This document shows, one piece after another, positions 6,586-15,508 of a DNA stretch of 64,000 nucleotides; position 1 is the stretch's first letter, and each line of letters begins with the position of its first letter. The stretch comes from Cribrihabitans marinus (GTDB taxonomy: Bacteria > Pseudomonadota > Alphaproteobacteria > Rhodobacterales > Rhodobacteraceae): assembly GCF_900109035.1 (NCBI RefSeq), contig NZ_FNYD01000003.1, positions 124,001 to 188,000 of the forward strand, read 5' to 3'. Below the pieces are notes generated by a model. The model ran no database searches, was not told the origin of the DNA, and saw only the letters and a program-made list of their open reading frames with translations. The translations under genes and the position numbers were made by a program.

Positions 6586-9500
6586 TGGCGACAATCTTTC
6601 TTTCGGCGGCAGGCGCGGCCATCGGCGGGTCGATCGGCGGCTCGGTCCTGGGCCTGTCCTCGGTCGCCATCGGGCGCGCGGTGGGCGCGACCTTGGGCCG
6701 GGTGATCGACGACCGCCTTCTGGGCGGCAGCAGCGGCGGGTCCGAGGCGGTCGAGACCGGCAAGGTCGACCGGTTCCGGCTGACACGCACCGGCGAGGGC
6801 GCACCGGTCGCCCGCGTGTTCGGCCGGATGCGTGTGGGGGGGCAGGTGATCTGGGCCTCGGATTTCCGCGAGACCACGACGACCACGGTCACCGGGGGCG
6901 GCGGTGGCGGCAAGGGCGCGCCGCGTCCCACGCAGCCCGAGACCCGGGCCATGGAGTACAGCTATTCCGTGTCGCTGGCACTGGCGCTGTGCGAGGGCGA
7001 GATCCTCTCGGTTCCGCGGGTCTGGGCCAATGGCGAAGAGGTTGCGCCGCGCGATCTGAACATGCGCGTCTATCGCGGCACTGCCGACCAGTTGCCCGAT
7101 CCGGCGATCGAGGCTGTCGAGGGCGCCGGGCAGGTTCCGGCCTATCGCGGCACCGCCTATGTGGTGATGGAGGATCTGCCGCTAGGTCCGTTCGGCAACC
7201 GGGTGCCGCAGTTCTCGTTCGAGGTGATGCGCGGCGAGCAATCCGACGACCCGGAATTTCCCGCACGGTTGAGCGAGATCGTCAAGGGCGTGGCCCTGAT
7301 CCCGGGCACCGGCGAATACGCGCTGGCCTCCGAACAGGTGAACTATACCAGCGGGCCGGGCAGTTTCTGGGCCGCCAACATGCACAGCCGGTCGGGGCAG
7401 AGCGACCTGGTGACCTCGGCCACGGCGCTGGACGAGGAGCTGCCGGGCTGCGGCGCGGTCTCTCTCGTGGTGTCGTGGTTCGGGGGCGACCTGCGCTGCG
7501 GTTCATGCCGGTTGGAGCCCAAGGTCGAACGCCGCGAACACGATGGCGCCAACATGCCGTGGTCAGTCGCGGGGCTGGACCGGGCCGGTGCGGCAGAGGT
7601 GCCGCGTTGGGAGGGCGAGCCGATCTATGGCGGTACGCCGTCCGATGCCTCGGTGGTTCAGGCGATCCGCCATCTGCGCGGTGCCGGCAAGCGGGTGATG
7701 TTCTATCCCTTCATCCTGATGGATCAGCAGGAAGGCAACGGGTTGCCGGACCCCTGGACCGGGACGGTGGGGCAGCCGGCGCTGCCGTGGCGCGGGCGCA
7801 TCACGCTGAGCGTCGCGCCGGGACAGGCAGGTTCGCCCGACGGCACGGCGGCGGCCGAGGCCGAGGCGCAGGCCTTCTTCGGTACCGCCTCGGCCGGCGA
7901 CTTCAACATCGGTGACGGCACGGTCGCCTATTCCGGCCCGCCGGAATGGAGCCTGCGGCGCTTCATCCTGCACTATGCGGCGCTGTGCAAGGCGGCAGGC
8001 GGGGTCGACGCGTTCTGCATCGCCTCGGAGATGCGCGCGCTGACACAGATCCGCGGTGCGGCGGGCTTTCCCGCCGTGGCGCAGCTACGGGCGCTGGCGG
8101 CCGAGGTGCGGGCCATCCTGGGGCCGGGCACCAAGCTGGGCTATGCCGCCGACTGGTCGGAATACTTCGGCTATCAGCCGGCCAACGGGTCGGGCGACCG
8201 TTATTTTCATCTTGACCCGCTCTGGGCCGACACGGCGATCGACTTCGTGGGGATCGACAACTACATGCCGCTGTCGGACTGGCGCGAGGGCGAGGACCAT
8301 CTCGACGCTGCGCGCGCGCGCAGCATCTACGAGCTCGGCTACCTGCGCGGGAATGTCGAGGGCGGCGAAGGATATGACTGGTTCTACCGGTCCGAACGCG
8401 CGCGCGCCCAACAGATCCGCACGCCGATCACCGATGACGCGCATGACGAGCCGTGGATCTGGCGCTACAAGGACCTGCGCAACTGGTGGGCCAATCCGCA
8501 TCACGAGCGGATCGGCGGGATGCGCAGTGCCGAGCCCACGCAATGGGTGCCTCAATCGAAGCCGATCTGGTTCACCGAGCTGGGCTGCGCGGCCATCGAC
8601 AAGGGCACCAACCAGCCCAACAAGTTCATCGACCCGAAATCCTCGGAATCGCGCCTGCCGCGGTTCTCGACCGGGCTGCGCGACGACCTGATCCAGATCC
8701 AGTATCTGCGCGCGGTGCTGGGCCACTGGTCCGATCCATCCGCCAACCCGGTCTCGGAGGTCTACGGCGCGCCGATGATCGACATGGCCAACGCCTATGT
8801 CTGGACCTGGGACAGCCGGCCCTATCCGGCCTTTCCGGCGATGCTGGAACAGTGGAGCGACGGGCGCAACTACGGCCGGGGCCATTGGCTCAACGGGCGC
8901 ACCGGCAACCGCACGCTGGCCTCGGTCGTGGCCGAGATCTGCCTGCGGGCCGGGCTGCTGGAGTTCGACGTATCGCAGCTCTGGGGCGTTGTGCGCGGCT
9001 ACACCATCGAAGAGGTGGGGGATGCCCGGGCAGCCTTGCAGCCGCTGATGCTGCGGCACGGGTTCGATGCGATCGAGCGGGATGGGCTGCTGGTCTTTCG
9101 CCCGCGCGACGGGCTGCGGCCGCGCGCGATCGAGGCCGAGCAGTTGGCCGACAGTCCGGACCTGGACGGCGACATCGAACATCTGCGCGAGGCAGAGGCG
9201 GCGATGACCGGCCGGGTGCGGTTGCGCTTCGTGCAGACCGGCGCGGATCATGACGTGGTGGCCGAAGAGGCGGTTCTGCCCGATGACACGACCCACGCGG
9301 TGGCCACCAGCGAAATCGCGCTGGCCCTGACCCGCGCCGAAGGGCGTCAGACCGTCGAGAGGTGGCTGGCCGAGGCCCGGGTCGCGCGCGAGACGGCGCG
9401 GTTCGCCCTGCCGCCCTCGGCAATGGAGCTTGGTGCGGGGGATGTCATCCGCATGCCGTCCGAGGCGGGCTCCGGCCTCTACCGGATCGACCGGGTCGAG

Positions 9501-10538
9501 CAGACCGACCTGCAACTGATCGAGGCGGTGCGGATCGAGCCCAATCTCTATCGGCCGACCGAGATGCCGGACGATCCGCCGGGGCTGCGCCACTTCACCG
9601 CGCCGGTTCCGGTTCTGCCGCTGTTTCTGGACCTGCCGCTCATGCGCGGCGACGAGGTGCCGCATGCGCCGCACCTGGCCGTGACGGCGCAGCCGTGGCC
9701 GGGATCCGTGGCGGTCTACGGCTCGATGAGCGACGACAGCTATACGCTCGACCAGATCGTCGCGGCGCGCGCGGTGGTCGGGACCACCGAAGCGCCAGTG
9801 CGGCGGGCCGAAAGCGGGCTTTGGGACGGGGCGAACCAGATCCAGGTCAAGCTGGTTGCCGGGGCGCTGGAATCGCGGCCGCGCGAGGCGGTGCTGAACG
9901 GGGCCAACCTGGCCGCCATCGGCGACGGCTCGCCGGGCAACTGGGAGCTGTTTCAGTTCTCGCAGGCGCAGCTGATCGCGCCGGACACCTATCTCTTGAG
10001 CGACCTGTTGCGCGGGCAGCTGGGCACGGATGCGACAATGCCCGAGGTCTGGCCGGCGGGGTCCAGCGTGGTGCTGATTGACGCCGCATTGGCCCAGGTT
10101 GACCGGCCCGGATCGGCGCGGCGGGTGGCGCGGCACTACCGGATCGGGCCGGCTGCGCGCGGATATGACGATCCCGCCTATCTGCACCGGGTGGAAGCCT
10201 TCGACGGGATCGGGTTGCGGCCCTATGCCCCGGTTCATCTGCGGGCCGAGGGCGGGCCGGCTGGCATCTGTGTCAGCTGGATCCGCCGGACCCGGATCGA
10301 CGGCGACGACTGGACCAACCCCGATGTGCCGCTGGGCGAGGAGAGCGAGCGTTATCATGTGCGTGTGCGCAGTGGCGGCGGGATCCTGCGCGAAGAGAGC
10401 ACCTCCACGCCAGACTGGCTCTATTCGACGGCGATGCAGGCCGAAGACGGGGCGGCGGCACCCTTCCGGATCGAGGTCGCGCAGGTCTCTGGGCGGTTCG
10501 GGCCGGGGCCGTTCCGGTCGGTCATCGTGGAGGGCTGA
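6585..10538 (+). CDS. GTA host-specificity tail-tip protein (orfg15 'megatron')
   Basis: This 1317-residue tail-tip protein contacts the recipient cell. The N-terminal 40 residues are a glycine/alanine-rich hydrophobic segment, followed by a (G)6 linker near residue 106. A GTA TIM-barrel-like (glycoside hydrolase-like) domain spans roughly residues 430-735; it includes GIDNYMPLSDW near 555 and WFTELGC near 660, whose Glu matches the nucleophile place of clan GH-A enzymes. A phage tail 3 domain follows at about 790-960, then an rcc01698-like C-terminal domain. TCGGAGGA at 6571-6578 supports ATG 6585. It is the last large structural gene. Whether the barrel is an active hydrolase is not known from sequence. 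Confidence 0.95.
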   Translation: MATIFLSAAGAAIGGSIGGSVLGLSSVAIGRAVGATLGRVIDDRLLGGSSGGSEAVETGKVDRFRLTRTGEGAPVARVFGRMRVGGQVIWASDFRETTTTTVTGGGGGGKGAPRPTQPETRAMEYSYSVSLALALCEGEILSVPRVWANGEEVAPRDLNMRVYRGTADQLPDPAIEAVEGAGQVPAYRGTAYVVMEDLPLGPFGNRVPQFSFEVMRGEQSDDPEFPARLSEIVKGVALIPGTGEYALASEQVNYTSGPGSFWAANMHSRSGQSDLVTSATALDEELPGCGAVSLVVSWFGGDLRCGSCRLEPKVERREHDGANMPWSVAGLDRAGAAEVPRWEGEPIYGGTPSDASVVQAIRHLRGAGKRVMFYPFILMDQQEGNGLPDPWTGTVGQPALPWRGRITLSVAPGQAGSPDGTAAAEAEAQAFFGTASAGDFNIGDGTVAYSGPPEWSLRRFILHYAALCKAAGGVDAFCIASEMRALTQIRGAAGFPAVAQLRALAAEVRAILGPGTKLGYAADWSEYFGYQPANGSGDRYFHLDPLWADTAIDFVGIDNYMPLSDWREGEDHLDAARARSIYELGYLRGNVEGGEGYDWFYRSERARAQQIRTPITDDAHDEPWIWRYKDLRNWWANPHHERIGGMRSAEPTQWVPQSKPIWFTELGCAAIDKGTNQPNKFIDPKSSESRLPRFSTGLRDDLIQIQYLRAVLGHWSDPSANPVSEVYGAPMIDMANAYVWTWDSRPYPAFPAMLEQWSDGRNYGRGHWLNGRTGNRTLASVVAEICLRAGLLEFDVSQLWGVVRGYTIEEVGDARAALQPLMLRHGFDAIERDGLLVFRPRDGLRPRAIEAEQLADSPDLDGDIEHLREAEAAMTGRVRLRFVQTGADHDVVAEEAVLPDDTTHAVATSEIALALTRAEGRQTVERWLAEARVARETARFALPPSAMELGAGDVIRMPSEAGSGLYRIDRVEQTDLQLIEAVRIEPNLYRPTEMPDDPPGLRHFTAPVPVLPLFLDLPLMRGDEVPHAPHLAVTAQPWPGSVAVYGSMSDDSYTLDQIVAARAVVGTTEAPVRRAESGLWDGANQIQVKLVAGALESRPREAVLNGANLAAIGDGSPGNWELFQFSQAQLIAPDTYLLSDLLRGQLGTDATMPEVWPAGSSVVLIDAALAQVDRPGSARRVARHYRIGPAARGYDDPAYLHRVEAFDGIGLRPYAPVHLRAEGGPAGICVSWIRRTRIDGDDWTNPDVPLGEESERYHVRVRSGGGILREESTSTPDWLYSTAMQAEDGAAAPFRIEVAQVSGRFGPGPFRSVIVEG

Positions 10539-10542
10539 CGCC

Positions 10543-10839
10543 ATGCGGCCGGTTCTGCATGGCGACGTGGCCAGCGCGGCGCGCGCGCTTCTGGCCGTGC
10601 CGCGCGCGCAACGCGACGCGCTGTGCGTGCGAATGATCCGCGAGGCGGGTATCGCCTCGCGCCACGTGCAGCGCACCGGGCGGATACACCTGCTCTTCGG
10701 CAACGGCTCGCTGATGTCGGCGGCGCGCAAGCGTGTTCTGGCGGATGAGCCGGGTTTTGACGATGTCGAATACTGCCAGTGTTTCGAGACGGTTCTGCGG
10801 GCTGTGGTCCGCGCGCGCCTCAGCCGGACGCGCAGCTGA
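10543..10839 (+). CDS. Small conserved protein behind the GTA cluster
   Basis: This 98-residue protein of unknown function starts 4 nt after the GTA tail-tip gene and so is probably co-transcribed with it. It opens MRPVLHGDVASAARALLAVP and contains RTGRIHLLFGNGSLMSAAR and EPGFDDVEYCQCF. I recall similar small genes at this place in other roseobacter genomes but cannot name a function. Its 3' end overlaps that of the convergent DksA-like gene by 20 nt (10820-10839). No signal peptide or membrane segment is visible. It could be a late GTA accessory gene or a housekeeping gene; the sequence does not decide. Confidence 0.75.
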   Translation: MRPVLHGDVASAARALLAVPRAQRDALCVRMIREAGIASRHVQRTGRIHLLFGNGSLMSAARKRVLADEPGFDDVEYCQCFETVLRAVVRARLSRTRS

Positions 10840-11158
10840 CGCAGAGGGCGGCGGCGGGGTCGAGCTCCAGACGCGCCGGGGGCAGATCCTCGCCGCACCC
10901 GTCGCACCATCCGTATTCGCCCGCCTCGATCCGCCTGAGCGCACCTTCCAGCCGGCGGCGCTGGGCATCGCGGCGGGCCTGTTGGGCCTTGGCCATCGCC
11001 TGGTTCTGCAAGGCATCCATGCGGCTCAGCCGGCCCACCGATTGTTGGTCGAGCTGCACCACAGCCTGTCCGCCGGCGCCAAGCCGGTCCTCGGTATCGA
11101 TCTGCTCCAGCCGCGCGCGGATCCGTTGCTCGAAGCGCGCGATCTCGGTTTCATTCAT
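10820..11158 (-). CDS. DksA/TraR-family zinc-finger protein
   Basis: This 112-residue protein of the DksA/TraR C4-type zinc finger family may bind RNA polymerase through the secondary channel. The N-terminal two thirds is a helical, glutamine/arginine-rich coiled coil. A four-cysteine finger follows (CDGC, then 22 residues, then CVSC) and ends the protein almost at once. I take ATG 11158 (MNETEIARFEQ); an in-frame GTG at 11179 has no ribosome site. It is shorter than E. coli DksA (151 residues), so it belongs to the short DksA-like group. It is divergent from cysE and convergent with the gene after the GTA cluster. Confidence 0.85.
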   Translation of the reverse strand: MNETEIARFEQRIRARLEQIDTEDRLGAGGQAVVQLDQQSVGRLSRMDALQNQAMAKAQQARRDAQRRRLEGALRRIEAGEYGWCDGCGEDLPPARLELDPAAALCVSCASG

Positions 11159-11189
11159 CCCGCTGATCCGGTCCTTCACAGGTTTGCGT

Positions 11190-11219
11190 TTGGCAAAATC
11201 GCCTCTGGACGCCTATGTT
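11190..11219 (+). promoter_or_regulatory. Candidate sigma-70 promoter of cysE
   Basis: TTGGCA (11190-11195) and TATGTT (11214-11219) are separated by 18 nt. They would start transcription about 40 nt before the cysE ATG at 11268. They lie in the 109-nt divergent gap between the DksA-like gene and cysE. Both boxes match four of six or better, but no experiment backs the call. Confidence 0.4.
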
Positions 11220-11267
11220 GCGATTGAACTAGATGCCAAGTCTACGGCGAAAGAAGGATGATTTGCC

Positions 11268-12086
11268 ATGGCCCAGACGCGCCGAAACATTGCGCCCGTC
11301 GACCCGGTATGGGACCGGATCCGCCACGACGCCCAGGAGGCCGTGCGGCATGAGCCGCTGATGGGCGGGCTGGTCCATGCCTGCGTTCTGCACCACCGCA
11401 GCCTGGACAAGGCGCTGTCCTACCGGATTTCCGCGAAACTGGCCTCGAACGAGATGTCGATGGCGATCCTCCGCGAGGTCGCCGACGAGGCCTTTGCCGA
11501 GGCGCCGGAACTGACCGAGGCGGCGCGCACCGACCTGGTGGCCGTCTACGAACGCGACCCAGCCTGTCACCGGCTGTTGCAGCCGATCCTCTATTTCAAG
11601 GGCTACCAGGCGATCCAGGCTTATCGCGTCGGGCATTGGCTGTGGACGCGCGGGCAGCATGACCTGGCCTATTTCTTCCAGATGCGGATTTCCGAGATCT
11701 TCGGAATCGACATCCATCCCGCCGCGCGGATCGGCAAGGGCATCATGATCGACCACGCCCATTCCATCGTGATCGGCGAGACCGCGGTGGTGGGCGACAA
11801 CGTGTCGATGCTGCACTCGGTCACGCTGGGCGGTACCGGCAAGGAGGAGGAGGACCGCCATCCCAAGATCGAGGACGGGGTCCTGATCGGAGCCGGCGCC
11901 AAGGTGCTGGGCAATATCCGTGTCGGCCATTGCAGCCGCATCGCCGCGGGATCGGTCGTGCTGTCCGACGTGCCGGCCTGCAAGACGGTGGCCGGGATCC
12001 CGGCCCGGATCGTGGGCGAGGCGGGATGCGATCAGCCCTCGATCAGTATGGACCACATGCTGGGCAAGGACGTGACCACCGATTGA
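11268..12086 (+). CDS. cysE: Serine O-acetyltransferase
   Basis: This 272-residue serine acetyltransferase makes O-acetylserine from serine and acetyl-CoA, the first step of cysteine synthesis. An N-terminal helical region (about 10-140) precedes left-handed hexapeptide repeats, visible as GIDIHPAARIGKGIMIDHAHSIV, GETAVVGDNV and IGAGAKVLGNIRVG. The catalytic His lies in DHAHSIVIGE. AGAAGGATG upstream supports ATG 11268. In Rhodobacter GTA maps cysE also lies just downstream of the structural cluster, so this neighbour helps confirm the GTA. A rho-independent terminator follows. Confidence 0.95.
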   Translation: MAQTRRNIAPVDPVWDRIRHDAQEAVRHEPLMGGLVHACVLHHRSLDKALSYRISAKLASNEMSMAILREVADEAFAEAPELTEAARTDLVAVYERDPACHRLLQPILYFKGYQAIQAYRVGHWLWTRGQHDLAYFFQMRISEIFGIDIHPAARIGKGIMIDHAHSIVIGETAVVGDNVSMLHSVTLGGTGKEEEDRHPKIEDGVLIGAGAKVLGNIRVGHCSRIAAGSVVLSDVPACKTVAGIPARIVGEAGCDQPSISMDHMLGKDVTTD

Positions 12087-12112
12087 GGATCGCCCGGCAA
12101 GAGATTGAAAAC

Positions 12113-12145
12113 AAACGCCGCTCCGCAATTCTCGGCGGCGTTTTT
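12113..12145 (+). terminator. Bidirectional rho-independent terminator, cysE / pdhC
   Basis: AAACGCCGC (12113-12121) pairs with GCGGCGTTT (12135-12143), followed by TTTTT on the + strand. Read on the minus strand it is followed by TTTGTTTTC. It lies between the convergent ends of cysE and pdhC and can serve both. Confidence 0.85.
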
Positions 12146-12155
12146 CATGGCCGGC

Positions 12156-13469
12156 TCAGGCCAGCATCACCATCGGATTCTCCAGGTTGTCGACGATGGC
12201 CTGCAGCAGCTCGGCCCCCAGCGCCCCGTCGATGACCCGGTGATCGACGCTCAGCGTGACGCTCATCACCGTGGCGACGGTCAGGTCGCCATCCGCACCC
12301 ACAACCGGTTTCTTCACGCCCGCGCCGACGGCCAGGATGGCGCCGTGCGGCGGGTTGATGACCGCATCGAAATTCTCGATGCCGAACATGCCGAGATTCG
12401 AGATGGCGAAGCTGCCGCCCAGGTATTCCTGCGGCGCAAGCTTGCGGTCGCGGGCGCGGGCGGCCAGGTCCTTCATCTCGGCCGAGAGCGCCGAAAGCGA
12501 TTTCATCTCGGCATCCCTCAGGACCGGGGTGAACAGCCCACCCTCGATCGCCACGGCCACAGCCACGTCCGAGGGCGCAAGCTTCAGGATGCGATCGCCG
12601 GCCCAGACCGCGTTGGCGTCGGGCACCGATTGCAGCGCCAGCGCGCAGGCCTTGATGATGAAGTCGTTGACGCTGAGCTTCACGCCGCGGCTTTCCAGCT
12701 GCGTGTTCAACTCGCTCCGGAACTTCAGCAGGGCATCGAGGCGAATATTCCGGCGCAGGTAGAAATGCGGGATGGATTGCTTGGCCTCGGTCAGCCGCGC
12801 GGCGATGGTCTTGCGCATCCCGTCGAGCTTGACCTCCTCGAAGTCGCGATCCTCGTAGATGCGGGCTACGGCCTCGGCCGACGGACCTGCGGCCGGGGGG
12901 GCGGGCGCAGGCGCGTCCGGACGGGCCTGCTCGGCTGCGGGAGCGGCGGCCTGCGGCCCGGCACCCTCGACATCGGCCTTCACGATCCGCCCATGCGGGC
13001 CGGAACCGGTGATCTGCGCCAGGTCCAGCCCCTTGTCGGCGGCGATGCGGCGGGCCAGCGGCGAGGCGAAGATGCGCTTGCCGTCCTTTTCCGGCGCGGG
13101 CGGCGCGGCAGCAGCCGGGGCGGGCTCCGCGGAGCCCCCTGCGGGGGCCGCCTTGTCGCCCGCGTCGCCCGCCTGCGCGGTCTCCGGTGCCGGCGCCGAG
13201 GTCTCGCCAATGTCCGAGGCGTCCTCGCCCTCGTCCAGCAGAACCGCGATGGGCGTGTTGACCTTCACCCCCTCGGTGCCGCCCTCGACCAGGATCTTGC
13301 CGATCACGCCCTCGTCGACGGCCTCGAACTCCATCGTTGCCTTGTCGGTCTCGATCTCGGCCAGCAGGTCACCGGAGGCGACGCTGTCGCCCTCCTTGAC
13401 CAGCCACTTGGCCAGAGTGCCTTCTTCCATCGTCGGTGACAGGGCGGGCATCAGGATTTCCGTTGGCAT
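12156..13469 (-). CDS. pdhC: Dihydrolipoyl acetyltransferase (E2) of pyruvate dehydrogenase
   Basis: This 437-residue E2 passes the acetyl group from the lipoyl arm to CoA and forms the core of the complex. A single lipoyl domain spans residues 1-80, with the lipoylated Lys43 in ETDKATMEF. An alanine/proline-rich linker follows, then a peripheral-subunit-binding domain near 130-165 ([12 protein letters not shown]...[12 protein letters not shown]) and the catalytic CoA acyltransferase domain. The active site DHRVIDG has His410 and Asp414. It starts one base after the small gene upstream and is last in the operon. The lipoyl part is almost identical to that of PdhB. Confidence 0.95.
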   Translation of the reverse strand: MPTEILMPALSPTMEEGTLAKWLVKEGDSVASGDLLAEIETDKATMEFEAVDEGVIGKILVEGGTEGVKVNTPIAVLLDEGEDASDIGETSAPAPETAQAGDAGDKAAPAGGSAEPAPAAAAPPAPEKDGKRIFASPLARRIAADKGLDLAQITGSGPHGRIVKADVEGAGPQAAAPAAEQARPDAPAPAPPAAGPSAEAVARIYEDRDFEEVKLDGMRKTIAARLTEAKQSIPHFYLRRNIRLDALLKFRSELNTQLESRGVKLSVNDFIIKACALALQSVPDANAVWAGDRILKLAPSDVAVAVAIEGGLFTPVLRDAEMKSLSALSAEMKDLAARARDRKLAPQEYLGGSFAISNLGMFGIENFDAVINPPHGAILAVGAGVKKPVVGADGDLTVATVMSVTLSVDHRVIDGALGAELLQAIVDNLENPMVMLA

Positions 13470-13470
13470 G

Positions 13471-13722
13471 TCAGTTGTCCTCGGCGAGCAGGATCTGGTC
13501 GTAGGGCGCGCGCAGCGGGCGGCCGCGCACCAGATCGGCAATGGATGTCTCGATCGCCGCCTTGCGCGCGGCGATCCCTTCATAGGCGGCCTGGTGAGAG
13601 GGGCGCTGGCCGGGACGGTCGGCGAACAGCCGTTCGGGCACATGCGCGATGACGCGCACGCCATCCACCTCGACGGCGATGCGATAGCTTTCCAGCCAGC
13701 TGTCGCGCCCCAGGATCTCCAT
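13471..13722 (-). CDS. Unknown 83-residue protein inside the pdh operon
   Basis: This small protein is encoded between pdhB and pdhC. Its stop is one base from the pdhC start, and its ATG (13722-13720) overlaps the pdhB stop, so it is translated as part of the operon. It begins [21 protein letters not shown] and ends with a helix and [19 protein letters not shown]. The ending faintly recalls DUF1488-type proteins, but I would not claim membership. There is no cysteine, signal peptide or membrane segment. Tight coupling suggests a role with the complex, such as assembly or activity control; that is inference. Confidence 0.75.
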   Translation of the reverse strand: MEILGRDSWLESYRIAVEVDGVRVIAHVPERLFADRPGQRPSHQAAYEGIAARKAAIETSIADLVRGRPLRAPYDQILLAEDN

Positions 13723-15116
13723 CAGCGATAGGTGACCTTGCGCACCGCCTCGATCACCTCGTCGGTGGTGACCAGCGCCAGTTTTTCCAGGTTGGCCGCA
13801 TAGGGCATCGGCACGTCCTTGCCGGTGCAGTTGATCACCGGCGCGTCCAGCCAGTCGAACGCCTCCTGCATCACCACCGCAGAGATGTAGGCGCCGACCG
13901 AGCCCTGCGGCCAGCCTTCCTCGACGGTGACCAGACGGTTGGTCTTGCGCACCGATTTCAGGATCGTGCCGGTGTCCATCGGGCGCAGGGTGCGCAGGTC
14001 GATCACTTCTGCCTCGATCCCGTCCTCGGCCAGCTTCTCGGCGGCGTCCAGCGCGTATTGCATGCCGATGCCGAAGCTGACGATGGTCACGTCATCGCCG
14101 CTGCGCCAGGTCCGGGCCTTGCCGAAAGGCACGGTGAAATCATCGAGCTCGGGCACGTCGAAGCTGCGCCCGTAGAGGATTTCGTTTTCCAGGAAGATCA
14201 CCGGGTTGGGATCGCGGATCGCGGATTTCAGCAACCCCTTGGCATCCGAGGCCGAGTAGGGCATCGCAACCTTCAGCCCCGGCACCTGCATATACCAGGC
14301 GGCATAGTCCTGGCTGTGCTGGGCAGCCACCCGTGCCGCGGCGCCGTTGGGGCCGCGGAACACCATCGGGCAGCCCATTTGGCCGCCGGACATATAGAGC
14401 GTCTTGGCGGCGGAATTCACGATCTGGTCCATGGCCTGCATGGCGAAGTTGAAGGTCATGAACTCGACGATGGGGCGCAGCCCGCCAAAGGCCGCGCCGA
14501 CGGCGATGCCGGTGAAGCCATGCTCGGTGATCGGCGTGTCGATCACCCGCTTGGCGCCGAACTCGTCCAGCAGGCCCTGGCTGATCTTGTAGGCGCCCTG
14601 GTACTCGGCCACCTCCTCGCCCATCAGGAACACGTCGCCGTCGCGGCGCATCTCCTCGGCCATGGCGTCGCGCAGGGCCTCGCGCACGGTCTGCGAGGCA
14701 AGCGTCGTGCCTTCGGGCCAGTCCGGGCTGTCATTGACCTGCGGCGCCTCGGGTCGGGCAGAGGCGGGGGCGGGCGCCTCGGAGCCTCCTGCGGAGGCCG
14801 CCTCGTTGCCCGCGTCGTCCGGGGCCTCCGCCCCGGCCTCCGGTGCCGGCTCGGGCAGGTCCGAGATGTCCTCCCCGTCCTCGGCCAGCACCGCGATCGG
14901 CGTGTTGACCTTCACCCCTTCGGTGCCTTCACCGATCAGGATCCTGCCGATCACGCCCTCGTCGACGGCCTCGAATTCCATCGTCGCCTTGTCGGTCTCG
15001 ATCTCGGCCAGGATGTCGCCGGAATTGACGGTGTCGCCCTCCTTGACCAGCCATTTGGCCAGCGTGCCTTCCTCCATGGTGGGTGACAGCGCGGGCATCA
15101 GGATCTCGGTTGCCAT
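13722..15116 (-). CDS. pdhB: Pyruvate dehydrogenase E1 beta subunit with lipoyl domain
   Basis: This 464-residue E1 beta subunit has an extra N-terminal lipoyl domain (residues 1-80, Lys43 in ETDKATMEF) and an alanine/glutamate-rich linker to about residue 135. The transketolase-like pyrimidine domain follows ([31 protein letters not shown], then [15 protein letters not shown]), and then the C-terminal domain with [13 protein letters not shown]1 beta subunits with their own lipoyl domain are typical of alphaproteobacteria such as Sinorhizobium and Zymomonas. ATG 15116 lies just after the stop of the VOC gene. Confidence 0.95.
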   Translation of the reverse strand: MATEILMPALSPTMEEGTLAKWLVKEGDTVNSGDILAEIETDKATMEFEAVDEGVIGRILIGEGTEGVKVNTPIAVLAEDGEDISDLPEPAPEAGAEAPDDAGNEAASAGGSEAPAPASARPEAPQVNDSPDWPEGTTLASQTVREALRDAMAEEMRRDGDVFLMGEEVAEYQGAYKISQGLLDEFGAKRVIDTPITEHGFTGIAVGAAFGGLRPIVEFMTFNFAMQAMDQIVNSAAKTLYMSGGQMGCPMVFRGPNGAAARVAAQHSQDYAAWYMQVPGLKVAMPYSASDAKGLLKSAIRDPNPVIFLENEILYGRSFDVPELDDFTVPFGKARTWRSGDDVTIVSFGIGMQYALDAAEKLAEDGIEAEVIDLRTLRPMDTGTILKSVRKTNRLVTVEEGWPQGSVGAYISAVVMQEAFDWLDAPVINCTGKDVPMPYAANLEKLALVTTDEVIEAVRKVTYR

Positions 15117-15118
15117 GT

Positions 15119-15508
15119 TCAATCTCCCTCCTGGGCCGGGGCGATCATGCCCACCACGTTTCCCTGTCCGTCCTCGACATAGGCGCAGCGGCCGATGCCG
15201 GGATAGTCGGCGGGCGGCAGCGCCTCGGCGCCGCCATTGGCCAGCGCCCAGCCATAGCGCTCGTCGCAATCCGTCACGTCGAAGGTCATGGTGCCGCCGC
15301 GGATCGGATTGCCGGGGGCGGGGGTGTCGCCCATCCGGCGCATGAGGCCGCCGGTCAGCCCGTGCGCCATGCCGATATCGGCGCCTTCGATCAGGTGATA
15401 ATCCATGTCCTCGCCGCCGGGCATCGCCTCGAACCGCCAGCCGAACAACCCGCCATAGAAGCGCTTGGCGGCCTCGACATCCGCGGCATGTATCTCGAAA
15501 TGGGGCAT
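15119..15508 (-). CDS. VOC/glyoxalase-family protein inside the pdh operon
   Basis: This 129-residue protein of the vicinal oxygen chelate (glyoxalase/bleomycin resistance) superfamily begins [24 protein letters not shown], a classic VOC opening shown as a landmark. It carries GLTGGLMRR and [18 protein letters not shown] in the second half and ends with [14 protein letters not shown]. Candidate metal-site residues are in the FEIHAAD strand. Its start overlaps the pdhA stop by one base and its stop lies 2 nt from pdhB, so it is a true operon member between the two E1 subunit genes. The substrate is unknown. A role in clearing reactive aldehydes near the complex is speculation. Confidence 0.85.
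   Translation of the reverse strand: MPHFEIHAADVEAAKRFYGGLFGWRFEAMPGGEDMDYHLIEGADIGMAHGLTGGLMRRMGDTPAPGNPIRGGTMTFDVTDCDERYGWALANGGAEALPPADYPGIGRCAYVEDGQGNVVGMIAPAQEGD

Noticed and set aside
8085-10910. A 941-codon open frame on the minus strand under the GTA tail-tip gene
   Set aside because: It is antisense to a well-recognised gene, has no family features, and is rich in Arg/Pro/His. Such long antisense frames are expected at 66% G+C.
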